From Pseudomonadota bacterium (GTDB lineage: Bacteria; Pseudomonadota; Gammaproteobacteria; Burkholderiales; Burkholderiaceae_C), in the NCBI GenBank assembly GCA_020161215.1, contig JAIUOM010000017.1, positions 1 through 48,121 of the forward strand: a stretch of DNA of 48,121 bases, in the 5' to 3' direction. The first letter of the stretch is position 1, and every line of letters begins with the position of its first letter. Both the position numbers and the translations under genes were made by a program. A model generated the notes under the pieces. That model was not told where the DNA came from. It saw only the letters and a list, made by a program, of their open reading frames with translations, and did no database searches. Shown here in pieces: positions 33,852 through 47,617 of this stretch.

Positions 33852-33930
33852 GGGGCGCCTGGCGAGATCGCCGAGGGCCGGCAGGGTAATCTCGGGCCCT
33901 GGCGCCCACGCGGCGATCTGCTTTCTCGCC

Positions 33931-34524
33931 ATGCCCCAATTGATCTTCTTCTGCGGCCATGCCGGCACCGGCAAGACCACCCTGGCCAAGCGCGCGCTGC
34001 TGGAGCTGCGTCGGCGCACCGGCGCTTCGCTGTGCCTGCTGGACAAGGACACGCTGTACGGCGACTACAGCAGCGCCGTGATGGGCGTGCTGACGGGCGA
34101 CCCGAATGACCGCGACAGCCCGCCCTATCTGCAGCACCTGCGCGACCCGGAATACCACGGCTTGCTGAACACCGCACGCGAGAACCTGGCCCTGGGCACC
34201 AGTTGCATCGTGGTCGGGCCGCTGTCGCGCGAGGTGCGTGCGCACCGGCTGGCCGACCCGGCATGGCTGGGCGTGGGCAAGGACGTGCGCGTCCACGTGG
34301 TGTGGGTGCAGCTGGGCGAGGACGAGGCGCGCCGGCGCATCGCCGCCCGCGCCAACCCCAACGACGCCTGGAAGCTGGCGCACTGGGACGCCTACCGCAC
34401 CCGTCTTTTTCAGCCCGAGCCCACCGCCTACCCGGAGCTGCGCCTGTTCGACAACACCACACCCACGGACGCCGATTTCGAGCGACTGCTGGTCGACTTC
34501 GGCGCGCCCGCCATCAGGGCCTGA
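33931..34524 (+). CDS. P-loop kinase-like ATPase
   Basis: A 197-residue P-loop NTPase of the small-kinase type. The Walker A motif GHAGTGKTTLAKR is at residues 9-21. A KDTLYGDYSSA segment near 39-49 resembles the substrate-side lid of gluconate and shikimate kinases. A late VRVHVVWVQLGEDEARRRIAARANPNDAWK region (Arg-rich lid) and the adenine-side FDNTTPTD complete it. The substrate is unknown: a small-molecule kinase or an RNA/nucleotide kinase would both fit. It lies about 80 bp after yip1 and 27 bp before hisF. Confidence 0.8.
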   Translation: MPQLIFFCGHAGTGKTTLAKRALLELRRRTGASLCLLDKDTLYGDYSSAVMGVLTGDPNDRDSPPYLQHLRDPEYHGLLNTARENLALGTSCIVVGPLSREVRAHRLADPAWLGVGKDVRVHVVWVQLGEDEARRRIAARANPNDAWKLAHWDAYRTRLFQPEPTAYPELRLFDNTTPTDADFERLLVDFGAPAIRA

Positions 34525-34551
34525 TCGGTCGCCGCCCTGATAATCGGCGCC

Positions 34552-35331
34552 ATGCTCGCCAAACGCATCATTCCCTGCCTGGACGTGACCGGTGGTCGCG
34601 TCGTCAAGGGCGTCAACTTCGTCGAACTGCGCGATGCCGGAGACCCGGTGGAAATCGCCGCGCGCTACAACGATCAGGGCGCCGACGAACTGACTTTCCT
34701 GGACATCACCGCCACCAGCGATGACCGCGACCTGATCCTGCACATCATCGAGGACGTGGCCTCGCAGGTGTTCATTCCGCTCACCGTGGGTGGCGGCGTG
34801 CGCACGGTGGAGGACGTGCGGCGCCTGCTGAACGCGGGCGCAGACAAGACCAGCTTCAACTCCGCCGCCATCGCCAACCCGCGGGTCATCCGCGACGCCT
34901 CGGCCAAGTACGGCGCGCAGTGCATCGTGGTGGCCATCGACGCCAAGCGCCGGGTGGGCGACGAGCTGGCCGCGCGCGGGCCGGGCTGGGACGTGTACAG
35001 CCACGGCGGACGCCAGAACACCGGGCTGGACGCCGTCGCCTGGGCGCGCCAGATGGCCGAGCACGGCGCGGGCGAAATCCTGTTGACCAGCATGGACAAG
35101 GACGGCACCAAGAGCGGCTTCGACCTGGGCCTGACCCGTGCCGTGGCGGAGGCGGTGCCGATTCCGGTGATTGCCTCGGGCGGCGTCGGCAACCTGGACC
35201 ACCTGGCCGACGGCGTGCAGCAAGGCCTGGCCGACGCGGTGCTGGCCGCCAGCATCTTCCATTACGGCGAATACACCGTGGCCCAGGCCAAGCAGCGCAT
35301 GGCCGAACGCGGTGTCACGGTGCGGCAGTAG
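34552..35331 (+). CDS. hisF: Imidazole glycerol phosphate synthase subunit HisF
   Basis: A 259-residue TIM-barrel cyclase subunit. With HisH it makes imidazole glycerol phosphate and AICAR in histidine synthesis. [23 protein letters not shown] at the start carries the catalytic Asp11. [10 protein letters not shown] and [15 protein letters not shown] follow, then the second catalytic Asp in [13 protein letters not shown], and finally [12 protein letters not shown], the phosphate-binding loop. The length is normal. The hisH and hisA genes normally found immediately upstream are absent here; an unrelated kinase-like gene takes their place. Confidence 0.96.
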   Translation: MLAKRIIPCLDVTGGRVVKGVNFVELRDAGDPVEIAARYNDQGADELTFLDITATSDDRDLILHIIEDVASQVFIPLTVGGGVRTVEDVRRLLNAGADKTSFNSAAIANPRVIRDASAKYGAQCIVVAIDAKRRVGDELAARGPGWDVYSHGGRQNTGLDAVAWARQMAEHGAGEILLTSMDKDGTKSGFDLGLTRAVAEAVPIPVIASGGVGNLDHLADGVQQGLADAVLAASIFHYGEYTVAQAKQRMAERGVTVRQ

Positions 35332-35596
35332 GGCGGCGGCCCGGAAAACGGAAAAGCCTGTTCCACACTGCGGAGTACCGCATCCTCCTGCATCGCCCTC
35401 CCCACCCGGTTGGTCGCTTGATTTCCGGGTAAAAAGTCGTTCTGGTCTGCACAGGGCAATCCACAGCAGCTCTTAAAATATGAGCAACAAGATGCGCCTG
35501 ATCGGCATCCGTGGCCGCGCCACCGTCGGTTCACGCGCCAAGATGGTGCATCATCGCTGCCAATTTCTTCCCAAGAACCCTCCAGAGGAGCACCGT

Positions 35597-36940
<1,344 letters not shown>

Positions 36941-37072
36941 CGCCCCTCCCCAGGCTTCACACGCCGCGCGTTGTTGCGCCTCCCTCAGAAGCGACGCCAA
37001 TGCCTGGGCACAACCCGGTCGCCGCGTCTGCCGGGCTGGCCTGCACCGCGGCCACGCGGTTCGCGGGGTGAG

Positions 37073-37130
37073 TTTTTGGATCAAATCGGGTTGAAGTCGG
37101 CGTGGATATTTCCTAATCAGCTATCAAAAC
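37073..37130 (+). repeat. Reference full copy of the dispersed ~60-bp repeat
   Basis: It begins TTTTTGGATCAAATCGGG, continues GAAGTCGGCGTGGAT and TTTCCTAA, and ends AGCTATCAAAACC. Copies at 18201 (plus), 23798 (plus) and 7470 (minus) share its TTTTGG/CAAATC start, GGCGTG centre and GCTATCAA end. It lies between gdhA and hisI. Confidence 0.75.
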
Positions 37131-37173
37131 CGTAGTAATTTGGCGGCTTTGTTGAATCGCCGACAATCGGCCC

Positions 37174-37563
37174 ATGGATTGGCTTGATCAAGTGAAATGG
37201 GACGCCCAGGGCCTGGTGCCGGCGATCGCGCAAGAGCAAGGCACGGGCGACGTGCTGATGCTGGCCTGGATGAACCGCGAGGCGCTGGCCAAGACGGCCG
37301 AGCTGGGCCGCGCGGTGTACTTCAGCCGTTCGCGCGGCAAACTGTGGTTCAAGGGCGAGGAATCGGGCCATGTGCAGCAGGTGCACGAAGTCCGGCTCGA
37401 TTGCGACAACGACGTGGTGCTGCTGAAAGTCACCCAGCTCGGCCACGACCCCGGCATCGCCTGCCACACCGGCCGCCACAGCTGTTTTTTCAGCATTCTG
37501 AAAAATGACCAGTGGACGGCGGTCGATCCGGTCTTGAAGGATCCGGAATCGATCTACACATAA
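37174..37563 (+). CDS. hisI: Phosphoribosyl-AMP cyclohydrolase
   Basis: A 129-residue enzyme of the third step of histidine synthesis. [13 protein letters not shown] and [18 protein letters not shown] are the substrate-binding blocks. The metal ligands are in EVRLDCDND and [11 protein letters not shown], which hold the three conserved Cys. The length matches single-domain HisI proteins of betaproteobacteria, with HisE encoded separately just 7 bp downstream. The gap to gdhA holds a dispersed repeat and probably a promoter. Confidence 0.96.
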   Translation: MDWLDQVKWDAQGLVPAIAQEQGTGDVLMLAWMNREALAKTAELGRAVYFSRSRGKLWFKGEESGHVQQVHEVRLDCDNDVVLLKVTQLGHDPGIACHTGRHSCFFSILKNDQWTAVDPVLKDPESIYT

Positions 37564-37570
37564 AGCCCAC

Positions 37571-37975
37571 ATGAGCCCAACCACCGCCCCCCCCTCCCTC
37601 GAGGACGTGCTGCGCCGCCTGACCGGCGTGATCGAAAGCCGCCGCCCGTCCGCCGGCGGCGACCCCGACGCCAGCTACGTCGCCCGCCTGCTGCAGAAGG
37701 GGCCGGACGCCTTCCTGAAGAAAATCGGCGAGGAAGCCACCGAGGTGGTGATGGCCGCCAAGGACGCCGAGCACGGCGGCGCGCCGGCCAAGATCGTGTC
37801 CGAAATGGCCGACCTGTGGTTCCACGGCATGGTGGCCCTGGCCCACTATGGCCTGAGCGCCGCCGACGTGGTGGCGGAACTGGCGCGGCGCGAAGGACTC
37901 TCAGGCATCGAGGAAAAAGCGCTGCGCAAGGTGCGCGAGCGCGAATCCGACGAGACCGCACACACAAGGAATTGA
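37571..37975 (+). CDS. hisE: Phosphoribosyl-ATP pyrophosphatase
   Basis: A 134-residue all-helical MazG-superfamily enzyme that hydrolyses phosphoribosyl-ATP to phosphoribosyl-AMP, the second step of histidine synthesis. [30 protein letters not shown] carries the EExxE metal-binding motif, and [17 protein letters not shown] the second acidic helix. It sits 7 bp after hisI and 3 bp before the DUF4870 gene, so all are cotranscribed. Confidence 0.95.
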   Translation: MSPTTAPPSLEDVLRRLTGVIESRRPSAGGDPDASYVARLLQKGPDAFLKKIGEEATEVVMAAKDAEHGGAPAKIVSEMADLWFHGMVALAHYGLSAADVVAELARREGLSGIEEKALRKVRERESDETAHTRN

Positions 37976-37978
37976 CGC

Positions 37979-38389
37979 ATGACCAACAACGACATCGTGG
38001 ACGTCGAGCCGCGCCAGGGCGACAGCCCCAGCGCACGGGCCAGCGACACGCTCAAAACCTGGGGCTGGATCAGCTACATCCTGCACCTGATCGTGGCCGT
38101 GGCGGCGGTGGTGCCGGGGGCGCAGGTCAGCATCGCGCTGCTCATCATCGCCCTGGTGATGGATCTGGTGAAGCAGGACGACGCCCGCGGCACCTGGCAG
38201 GAGAGCCATTTCCGCTGGCGCATTCGTTCGGTGCTGTGGGCCGGTCTCTGGTACCTGCTGACGCTGCCGCTGTTCTTTCTGCTCTACCTGCCCGGGGCCA
38301 TCGCCTGGGCGGTGATCTCGATCTGGTTCCTGTACCGCATCGTGCTGGGCATGGTCCGCATGAACGCCGAGAGGCCGGTCGGTGGCTGA
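37979..38389 (+). CDS. DUF4870 family membrane protein
   Basis: A 136-residue membrane protein with three hydrophobic segments (about residues 32-50, 52-66 and 84-120). It includes TWGWISYILHLIVAVAAVVPG at the start and LWYLLTLPLFFLLYLPGAIAWAVISIWFLYRIVLG at the end, the Tic20/DUF4870-like layout. The function is unknown. The position between hisE and a hinT-tat run is shared by many Comamonadaceae. It overlaps the next gene by 8 bp. Confidence 0.85.
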   Translation: MTNNDIVDVEPRQGDSPSARASDTLKTWGWISYILHLIVAVAAVVPGAQVSIALLIIALVMDLVKQDDARGTWQESHFRWRIRSVLWAGLWYLLTLPLFFLLYLPGAIAWAVISIWFLYRIVLGMVRMNAERPVGG

Positions 38390-39458
38390 GGGCGCCAAGA
38401 CCACCACGTCACGCCGCGGCGCGCACGCCAGCAAGGCCGTCAACCTGGCGCTGCAAGGCGGCGGCTCGCACGGCGCCTTCACCTGGGGCGTACTCGACGC
38501 GCTGCTGGAAGACGGCCGCCTGAGCTTCGAGGGCGCCAGCGGCACCAGCGCCGGCGCCATGAACGCCGTGGTGCTGGCGCATGGGCTGGCGCGCGCCGAT
38601 GCCGACGGCCTGAAGGGCCAGGACCGCTACGAAGCCGCGCGCCAGGCGCTCGGACGCTTCTGGGACCAGGTCGGGCTGATGGGTTCCTTCATGAGCGGCC
38701 TGCCACTGCCGGGCAAGCAGTTGGTGTACTCGTGGCTGTCGCAGTGGCTCAGCCCCGCGCAGACCAACCCGCTGGGGCTGAATCCGCTGCGCCAGCTGCT
38801 GGAGCACCAGGTCGATTTCGAGCTGCTGCACAGCCACTCGCCGCTCAAGGTGTTCGTGGCCGCCACCAACGTGCGCACCGGCCGCGGCGAAATTTTCAGC
38901 GGTGAACGCCTGTGCCCCGACGCGGTGATGGCCTCGGCCTGCCTGCCGACCCTGTTCCAGGCCGTGGAGATCGATGGCGAGCGCTACTGGGACGGGGGTT
39001 TTTCGGGCAACCCGGCCATCTACCCCCTGATCTACAACACCGCCTCGACCGACATCGTGCTGGTGCAGATCAACCCCATCGAAGCCGAGCTCTCGCCCAA
39101 CGCCAGCGCCCAGGACATCATGGAGCGCATCAACGAAATCACCTTCAATGCCCCGCTGCTGGCCGAGTCGCGCGCCATCGCCTTCGTCAGCCGCCTGCTG
39201 GAAGAAGGGCGCCTGGACCCGGGACGCTACAAGCGCATGCTGTTTCACCGCGTCGATGGCGGCAAGGCCTTGGCCACCTTTGGCGCGGCCAGCAAGTCGC
39301 GCGCCGACGCCAGCTTCCTGCGCCAGCTGTTCGGCCTGGGCCGCACGGCCGGGCAGCAGTGGCTGGCCGAACATTTCAACCACCTGGGCAAGCAATCGAC
39401 CGACGCCCAGGCCGAAATCGAACTCGACCACCTTCCCGACCCCCATCCGCCCACATGA
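38382..39458 (+). CDS. Patatin-like phospholipase
   Basis: A 358-residue patatin-family lipid acyl hydrolase. The oxyanion-hole motif LQGGGSHGAF is at 24-33, the nucleophile Ser56 lies in GTSAG, and the catalytic Asp204 is in the DGG of WDGGFSGNP. The start is GTG at 38382 with an 8-bp overlap into DUF4870. The C-terminus extends past the core with a long helical stretch. Such proteins can deacylate phospholipids or act as secreted effectors. No signal peptide is visible, so a cytoplasmic or membrane-peripheral role is more likely. Its stop overlaps the hinT start. Confidence 0.92.
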   Translation: MAEGAKTTTSRRGAHASKAVNLALQGGGSHGAFTWGVLDALLEDGRLSFEGASGTSAGAMNAVVLAHGLARADADGLKGQDRYEAARQALGRFWDQVGLMGSFMSGLPLPGKQLVYSWLSQWLSPAQTNPLGLNPLRQLLEHQVDFELLHSHSPLKVFVAATNVRTGRGEIFSGERLCPDAVMASACLPTLFQAVEIDGERYWDGGFSGNPAIYPLIYNTASTDIVLVQINPIEAELSPNASAQDIMERINEITFNAPLLAESRAIAFVSRLLEEGRLDPGRYKRMLFHRVDGGKALATFGAASKSRADASFLRQLFGLGRTAGQQWLAEHFNHLGKQSTDAQAEIELDHLPDPHPPT

Positions 39459-39826
39459 GCACCGCACACGCGCACGACCCCAACTGCATCTTCTGCAAGA
39501 TCGCCGCCGGCCAGATTCCGTCCAAAAAAGTCCATGAGGACGATCAGGTGTTCGCCTTCCACGACATCAACCCGTGGGCACCGGTGCACTTTTTGCTGAT
39601 CCCCAAGACGCACATCCCGTCCATGGCCCAGGTTGGCCCCGAGCAGGCACCGCTGCTGGGCCACATCCTGAGCCTGATTCCGAAGCTCGCGCTGGAGCAA
39701 GGCTGCGGCCCCTACCCGGAAGGCGGTTACCGCATCGTCATCAACACCGGTGCCCAAGGTGGCCAGGAGGTGCATCACCTGCACGTGCACGTCATCGGCG
39801 GCCCGCGCCCCTGGAAGCACGGCTGA
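39455..39826 (+). CDS. hinT: HIT family purine nucleoside phosphoramidase (HinT-like)
   Basis: A 123-residue HIT-domain protein that hydrolyses AMP-lysine-type phosphoramidates. The N-terminal CIFCKIAAGQIPS is typical, and the catalytic histidine triad HHLHVHV is at 107-113. It begins in an ATGA overlap with the patatin stop. The hisE-hinT-tatA order is conserved in betaproteobacteria. Confidence 0.95.
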   Translation: MSTAHAHDPNCIFCKIAAGQIPSKKVHEDDQVFAFHDINPWAPVHFLLIPKTHIPSMAQVGPEQAPLLGHILSLIPKLALEQGCGPYPEGGYRIVINTGAQGGQEVHHLHVHVIGGPRPWKHG

Positions 39827-39924
39827 ACCCTTCTCAACCCCGGGGGAACCCGACACCGGCCCCCGCCGTCTAAAATCAACACAACGGCGCCGCCATATTT
39901 CCGTGCGGCGCGAGGAGCAACACC

Positions 39925-40167
39925 ATGGGTACCTTTTCCATCTGGCATTGGCTGATCGTCCTGCTGATCGTGGTCATGATCTTCGGCACCAAGAAACTCA
40001 AGAACATCGGCTCCGATCTGGGCGGTGCGGTCAAGGGCTTCAAGGACGGCATGAAGGAAGGCGGGGCCGAGGCCGACGCCACCAAGCCGCCCGCCGGCCA
40101 GGTCACCAACGCCGGCGCCAGCGCCAGCAAGGAGACCATCGACGTGCAGGCCAAGGAAAAAAGCTGA
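39925..40167 (+). CDS. tatA: Sec-independent translocase subunit TatA
   Basis: An 80-residue TatA with one N-terminal membrane helix ([17 protein letters not shown]), the [24 protein letters not shown] hinge and amphipathic helix, and a charged tail. TatA multimers form the pore that exports folded proteins with twin-arginine signals. GAGGAG precedes the ATG at a good distance. Confidence 0.95.
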   Translation: MGTFSIWHWLIVLLIVVMIFGTKKLKNIGSDLGGAVKGFKDGMKEGGAEADATKPPAGQVTNAGASASKETIDVQAKEKS

Positions 40168-40235
40168 GCCGCCCGTTAACCCTGCCCGCGGGCCTGGCAC
40201 CTGCCCAGGCCCGCTCGCCCAAGTAGTCCGTCCCC

Positions 40236-40712
40236 ATGCTGGATCTCGGCATCTCCAAGCTCGCGCTGATCGGCGTCGTGGCGTTGATCGTCATCGGCCC
40301 CGAAAAGCTGCCGCGCGTGGCGCGCACCGTCGGCACTCTGCTGGGCAAGGCACAGCGCTATGTGACCGACGTCAAGGCCGAGGTCAATCGCGCCATGGAC
40401 CTCGATGAGCTCAAGAAGATGAAGGCGTCGGTCGAGGAAGCCGGCCGCTCGGTCGAAAAAGACCTCCACACCGCCAAGACCGACTTCGAGAAGGACTGGA
40501 GCGAGGCCACCGCCAGCCTGAACGGCGCGGGCACCTCGTCCGACGACACCGGTGGCGCCTGGCAACCGCCACCGCCCGAATACCGCCACCCGGACAAGAA
40601 CTGGCGTCTGAAGCGCGGCGCCACGCCGCAGTGGTACAAGCATCGCCACGGCGTGCGCCGCCAGGTGCAGTCGGGGGCGGCGCGCGTGGCGCGCTACCGC
40701 CCCAAGAGATGA
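40236..40712 (+). CDS. tatB: Sec-independent translocase subunit TatB
   Basis: A 158-residue TatB. The membrane helix [26 protein letters not shown] is followed by the typical amphipathic helix and a long charged tail. Residues beyond about 120 ([18 protein letters not shown]) form the extended C-terminus common in Burkholderiales. TatB with TatC recognises twin-arginine signal peptides. It lies between tatA and tatC. Confidence 0.95.
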   Translation: MLDLGISKLALIGVVALIVIGPEKLPRVARTVGTLLGKAQRYVTDVKAEVNRAMDLDELKKMKASVEEAGRSVEKDLHTAKTDFEKDWSEATASLNGAGTSSDDTGGAWQPPPPEYRHPDKNWRLKRGATPQWYKHRHGVRRQVQSGAARVARYRPKR

Positions 40713-40906
40713 AGCGCCCCCAGGCATCGCGGGCGGCCGGTACATGCCCAGCCGCAGCGCCTGCTGGCATGGCCTGCTCTGCGGCCCCTGGCCCTCGTGC
40801 GTGGACACCGTGGACACCCCCGGGGTGGCCTACCGCGCGCAACCCCTGACCCAGTGGCCACATCGCGCGCACCGAGCAGGTGTGCGTCGGCGACAATCGC
40901 ATTCAC

Positions 40907-41701
40907 ATGAGCGAATCCAAGCAAGACACCGAAGACGAACTGGCCGGCACCGAGCAGCCGTTCGTCGAGCACCTGATGGAGCTGCGCGACCGGCTGATCA
41001 AGGCCCTGGTCGCCATCGGCCTGGTGGCGGGCGTGCTGGCGCTCTTCCCCGGGCCGGGCGAGCTCTACGACCTGCTGGCCGCGCCGCTGGTGGCGCACCT
41101 GCCCAAGGGCGCGACCATGATCGCCACCTCGGTGATCTCGCCATTCATGGTGCCGCTGAAGATTCTGCTCATGTCGGCCTTCCTGATCGCCCTGCCCGTG
41201 GTGCTCTACCAGGTCTGGGCCTTCGTGGCCCCGGGCCTGTACTCGCACGAGAAAAAGCTCGTCATGCCCCTGGTGGTATCCAGCACCGTCCTGTTTTTCA
41301 TGGGCGTGGCGTTCTGCTACTTTTTCGTGTTCGGCAAGGTGTTTTCCTTCATCCAGCAGTTCGCGCCCAAGAGCATCACCGCCGCGCCCGACATCGAGGC
41401 CTACCTGAGCTTCGTGCTCACCATGTTCCTGGCCTTCGGCCTGGCCTTCGAGGTGCCGGTGGGCGTGGTGCTGCTGGCGCGCGTGGGCGTGGTCACGGTC
41501 GCGCAGCTCAAGAGCTTTCGCGGCTACTTCATCGTGCTGTCCTTCGTGGTGGCGGCCATCGTCACGCCACCCGACGTGGTGTCGCAGCTGGCGCTGGCCA
41601 TTCCCATGTGCCTGCTGTACGAGGCCGGCATCTGGGCCGCGCAGCTGTTCATCGGCAACACCAAGTCGCCCGACGACGAAGCCGAGGCCGCGCAGCCCTG
41701 A
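40907..41701 (+). CDS. tatC: Sec-independent translocase subunit TatC
   Basis: A 264-residue, six-helix membrane protein. The N-terminal EQPFVEHLMELRDRLIKAL contains the conserved Glu that binds twin-arginine signals. FVAPGLYSHEKK and GLAFEVPV are also characteristic, as is the VVAAIVTPPDVVSQLALAIPMCLLYE end. The ATG at 40907 gives the usual N-terminus. A 194-bp gap with no clear gene separates tatB and tatC. The gene is convergent with rnpB. Confidence 0.95.
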   Translation: MSESKQDTEDELAGTEQPFVEHLMELRDRLIKALVAIGLVAGVLALFPGPGELYDLLAAPLVAHLPKGATMIATSVISPFMVPLKILLMSAFLIALPVVLYQVWAFVAPGLYSHEKKLVMPLVVSSTVLFFMGVAFCYFFVFGKVFSFIQQFAPKSITAAPDIEAYLSFVLTMFLAFGLAFEVPVGVVLLARVGVVTVAQLKSFRGYFIVLSFVVAAIVTPPDVVSQLALAIPMCLLYEAGIWAAQLFIGNTKSPDDEAEAAQP

Positions 41702-41735
41702 CCCGAGCCTCTGGGCCAGGGCGGCGCGCCGGCCC

Positions 41736-41743
41736 AAAAAAAA
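41736..41743 (-). terminator. T tract at the 3' end of rnpB
   Basis: Eight T residues on the minus strand follow the P1 helix of RNase P RNA directly. Together with the GC-rich stem they resemble an intrinsic terminator. The same stretch on the plus strand lies 34 bp after the tatC stop. Confidence 0.6.
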
Positions 41744-42072
41744 GTGTGAAGTCCGCCGGTACGCCGGATTCTGTGCACCCCGGTTGCCCGGGATGTGACC
41801 GCCATCAATCTGGGCCGGGGGTCGCCCACCCGGCTCGGTGCCACCTACCCGTTGGCTCGGCGGGCCGCCTCAAAGCCAACCTACTTGGTGTTGCTGCGCG
41901 CAGAGATTGCCCGTTTCACCCGCGTGGGTTGCCCCACGCGACTCGTCTCTGTTGCTCTGATCCTCACCTCGCGGTGGAGAGCCGTTAGCTCCTGCGCTGC
42001 CCTATGCAGTCCGGACGTTCCTCCAGTGCCGTGTTTCCACGCTTGCACCAGCGGCGGTCTGGCGGGCTTCAC
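41744..42072 (-). ncRNA. rnpB: RNase P RNA (catalytic subunit, bacterial class A)
   Basis: About 330 nt on the minus strand. The 5' end GTGAAG-C-CCGCC pairs with the 3' end GGCGG-A-CTTCAC, giving helix P1. The conserved blocks are present: GAGGAACGTCCGGACTGC followed by ATAGGGCAG, then AGAGCAACAGAGA, GGTGAAACGG-like segments, and ACAGAATCCGG near the 3' end. These match the universal core of M1-type RNA. The transcript ends at a run of eight T. A GATAAT box lies 7 nt before the 5' end as a likely -10. Several open reading frames cross this region and are not genes. Confidence 0.95.
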
Positions 42073-42079
42073 GGCAGCG

Positions 42080-42085
42080 ATTATC
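42080..42085 (-). promoter_or_regulatory. Probable -10 box of rnpB
   Basis: GATAAT on the minus strand ends 7 nt before the predicted first base of RNase P RNA. A matching -35 hexamer at 17 bp is poor, so the call rests on the -10 and its spacing. Confidence 0.5.
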
Positions 42086-42171
42086 CACGCTGCGGCATAC
42101 CCTTATGGCCTGAGCGCTCTAAGGATTGGGTCAGAATGGTCAATCCCTGTTCCACCCACACCCAGCCCACC

Positions 42172-43089
<918 letters not shown>

Positions 43090-43101
43090 GTCGGAGCGCC
43101 T

Positions 43102-43125
43102 GACGTACCTCGTCTGGGGTACGTC
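43102..43125 (+). repeat. Perfect hairpin downstream of cysK
   Basis: GACGTACC and GGTACGTC form a perfect 8-bp stem with an 8-nt loop. It is the first of two adjacent hairpins in the cysK downstream region and has no T run. Confidence 0.5.
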
Positions 43126-43133
43126 TGCGGCGG

Positions 43134-43165
43134 ACACCGATTCGCTTGTTCGGTGTACCGCGTTT
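43134..43165 (+). terminator. Likely terminator of cysK
   Basis: ACACCGA and TCGGTGT form a perfect 7-bp stem with a 9-nt loop, followed within 5 nt by a short TTTT run. It is the better terminator candidate of the pair, though the T run is weak. Confidence 0.4.
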
Positions 43166-43235
43166 TCCCCGGGTTGCCATCGCCCGGTCAAGGCCAAAGA
43201 ATCGAGGACTTGGCTGCTCTTGCAAGGCCTTTGCG

Positions 43236-43760
43236 ATGATTTACGGCAAGACGGAGCTGGGCCTGCATGTGCTGAAGGATCGGCATGCCGCCACCATCAC
43301 CCAGCGTCAGCGATCCATCCTGATCCTGTTCGACGGCAAACGCACGCTTGACGCGGTGCTGCAGGCCACGGCCGGACTCGGCGCCACACCGGAAGACGTG
43401 CAGGTGTTGGTCGATGGCGGCCTGGTCGTGCCAGCGGACGCCGGACACACCAGCGCCCCGGCCGCGCCGCAGGCGCCCAGCAACTTTGGCGAATTGGCGC
43501 CCGCCTCCGGTTTCAGCTCCACCCTGGGGCCGCTGGACCTGCCCACCGACATCGAGGAACGTCAGCGCCGCTACCGGGCCGCCTACCCCATCGCCACCCA
43601 GCTCACGGCCCAGCTCGGCCTGCGTGGCTTTCGCCTGAATCTGGCCGTGGAGGCGGCCGAGGGCTACGAAGGACTGCTCGAGCTGATGCCGAAGATCCGC
43701 GAAGCGATCGGCGATGCGCGCGTCAAACCCCTGCAGCGGGCGTTGCAGGGCCACTCATGA
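43236..43760 (+). CDS. Uncharacterised small protein with winged-helix-like N-terminus
   Basis: A 174-residue protein that I do not recognise as a named family. The N-terminal part (about 1-75) reads MIYGKTELGLHVLKDRH, then RQRSILILFDGKRTLDAVLQATAGL and EDVQVLVDGGLVV. This is an order of helix, helix, helix and short strand that suits a winged helix. An Ala/Pro-rich linker follows (about 75-100). The C-terminal part (about 115-170) is helical, with LRGFRLNLAVEAAEGYEGLLELMPKIREAIGD. There is no signal peptide or membrane segment. It resembles in layout the first gene of the GTPase cluster at 11400, but the genes are 32 kb apart and no clear sequence identity is visible. Confidence 0.75.
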   Translation: MIYGKTELGLHVLKDRHAATITQRQRSILILFDGKRTLDAVLQATAGLGATPEDVQVLVDGGLVVPADAGHTSAPAAPQAPSNFGELAPASGFSSTLGPLDLPTDIEERQRRYRAAYPIATQLTAQLGLRGFRLNLAVEAAEGYEGLLELMPKIREAIGDARVKPLQRALQGHS

Positions 43761-43790
43761 GCCTCCCGGCACGTTGCCGATCCCACCACA

Positions 43791-47414
<3,624 letters not shown>

Positions 47415-47617
47415 GCGCCAGGGAGGAGTGGTCAGCCGCGAGTCGGCAATGGGCGCCACTTTACGCTGAGTGGGGCCGCAGCCACCGCGGGTTGGGCAAG
47501 GCTAATGGCATAGCCAAGTGCGTCGCACAGCCTCGGCACTGTCGCCGGGTACAGAGGCTGAGCGCGCGGTTGCACGGGTAGAGTGGTGGGTAAGTGGGTT
47601 GCTGGGTTTTTATTACT

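Noticed and set aside
40713-40906. A small gene between tatB and tatC
   Set aside because: The frames present have no ribosome-binding site or protein-like composition; the gap is treated as non-coding.
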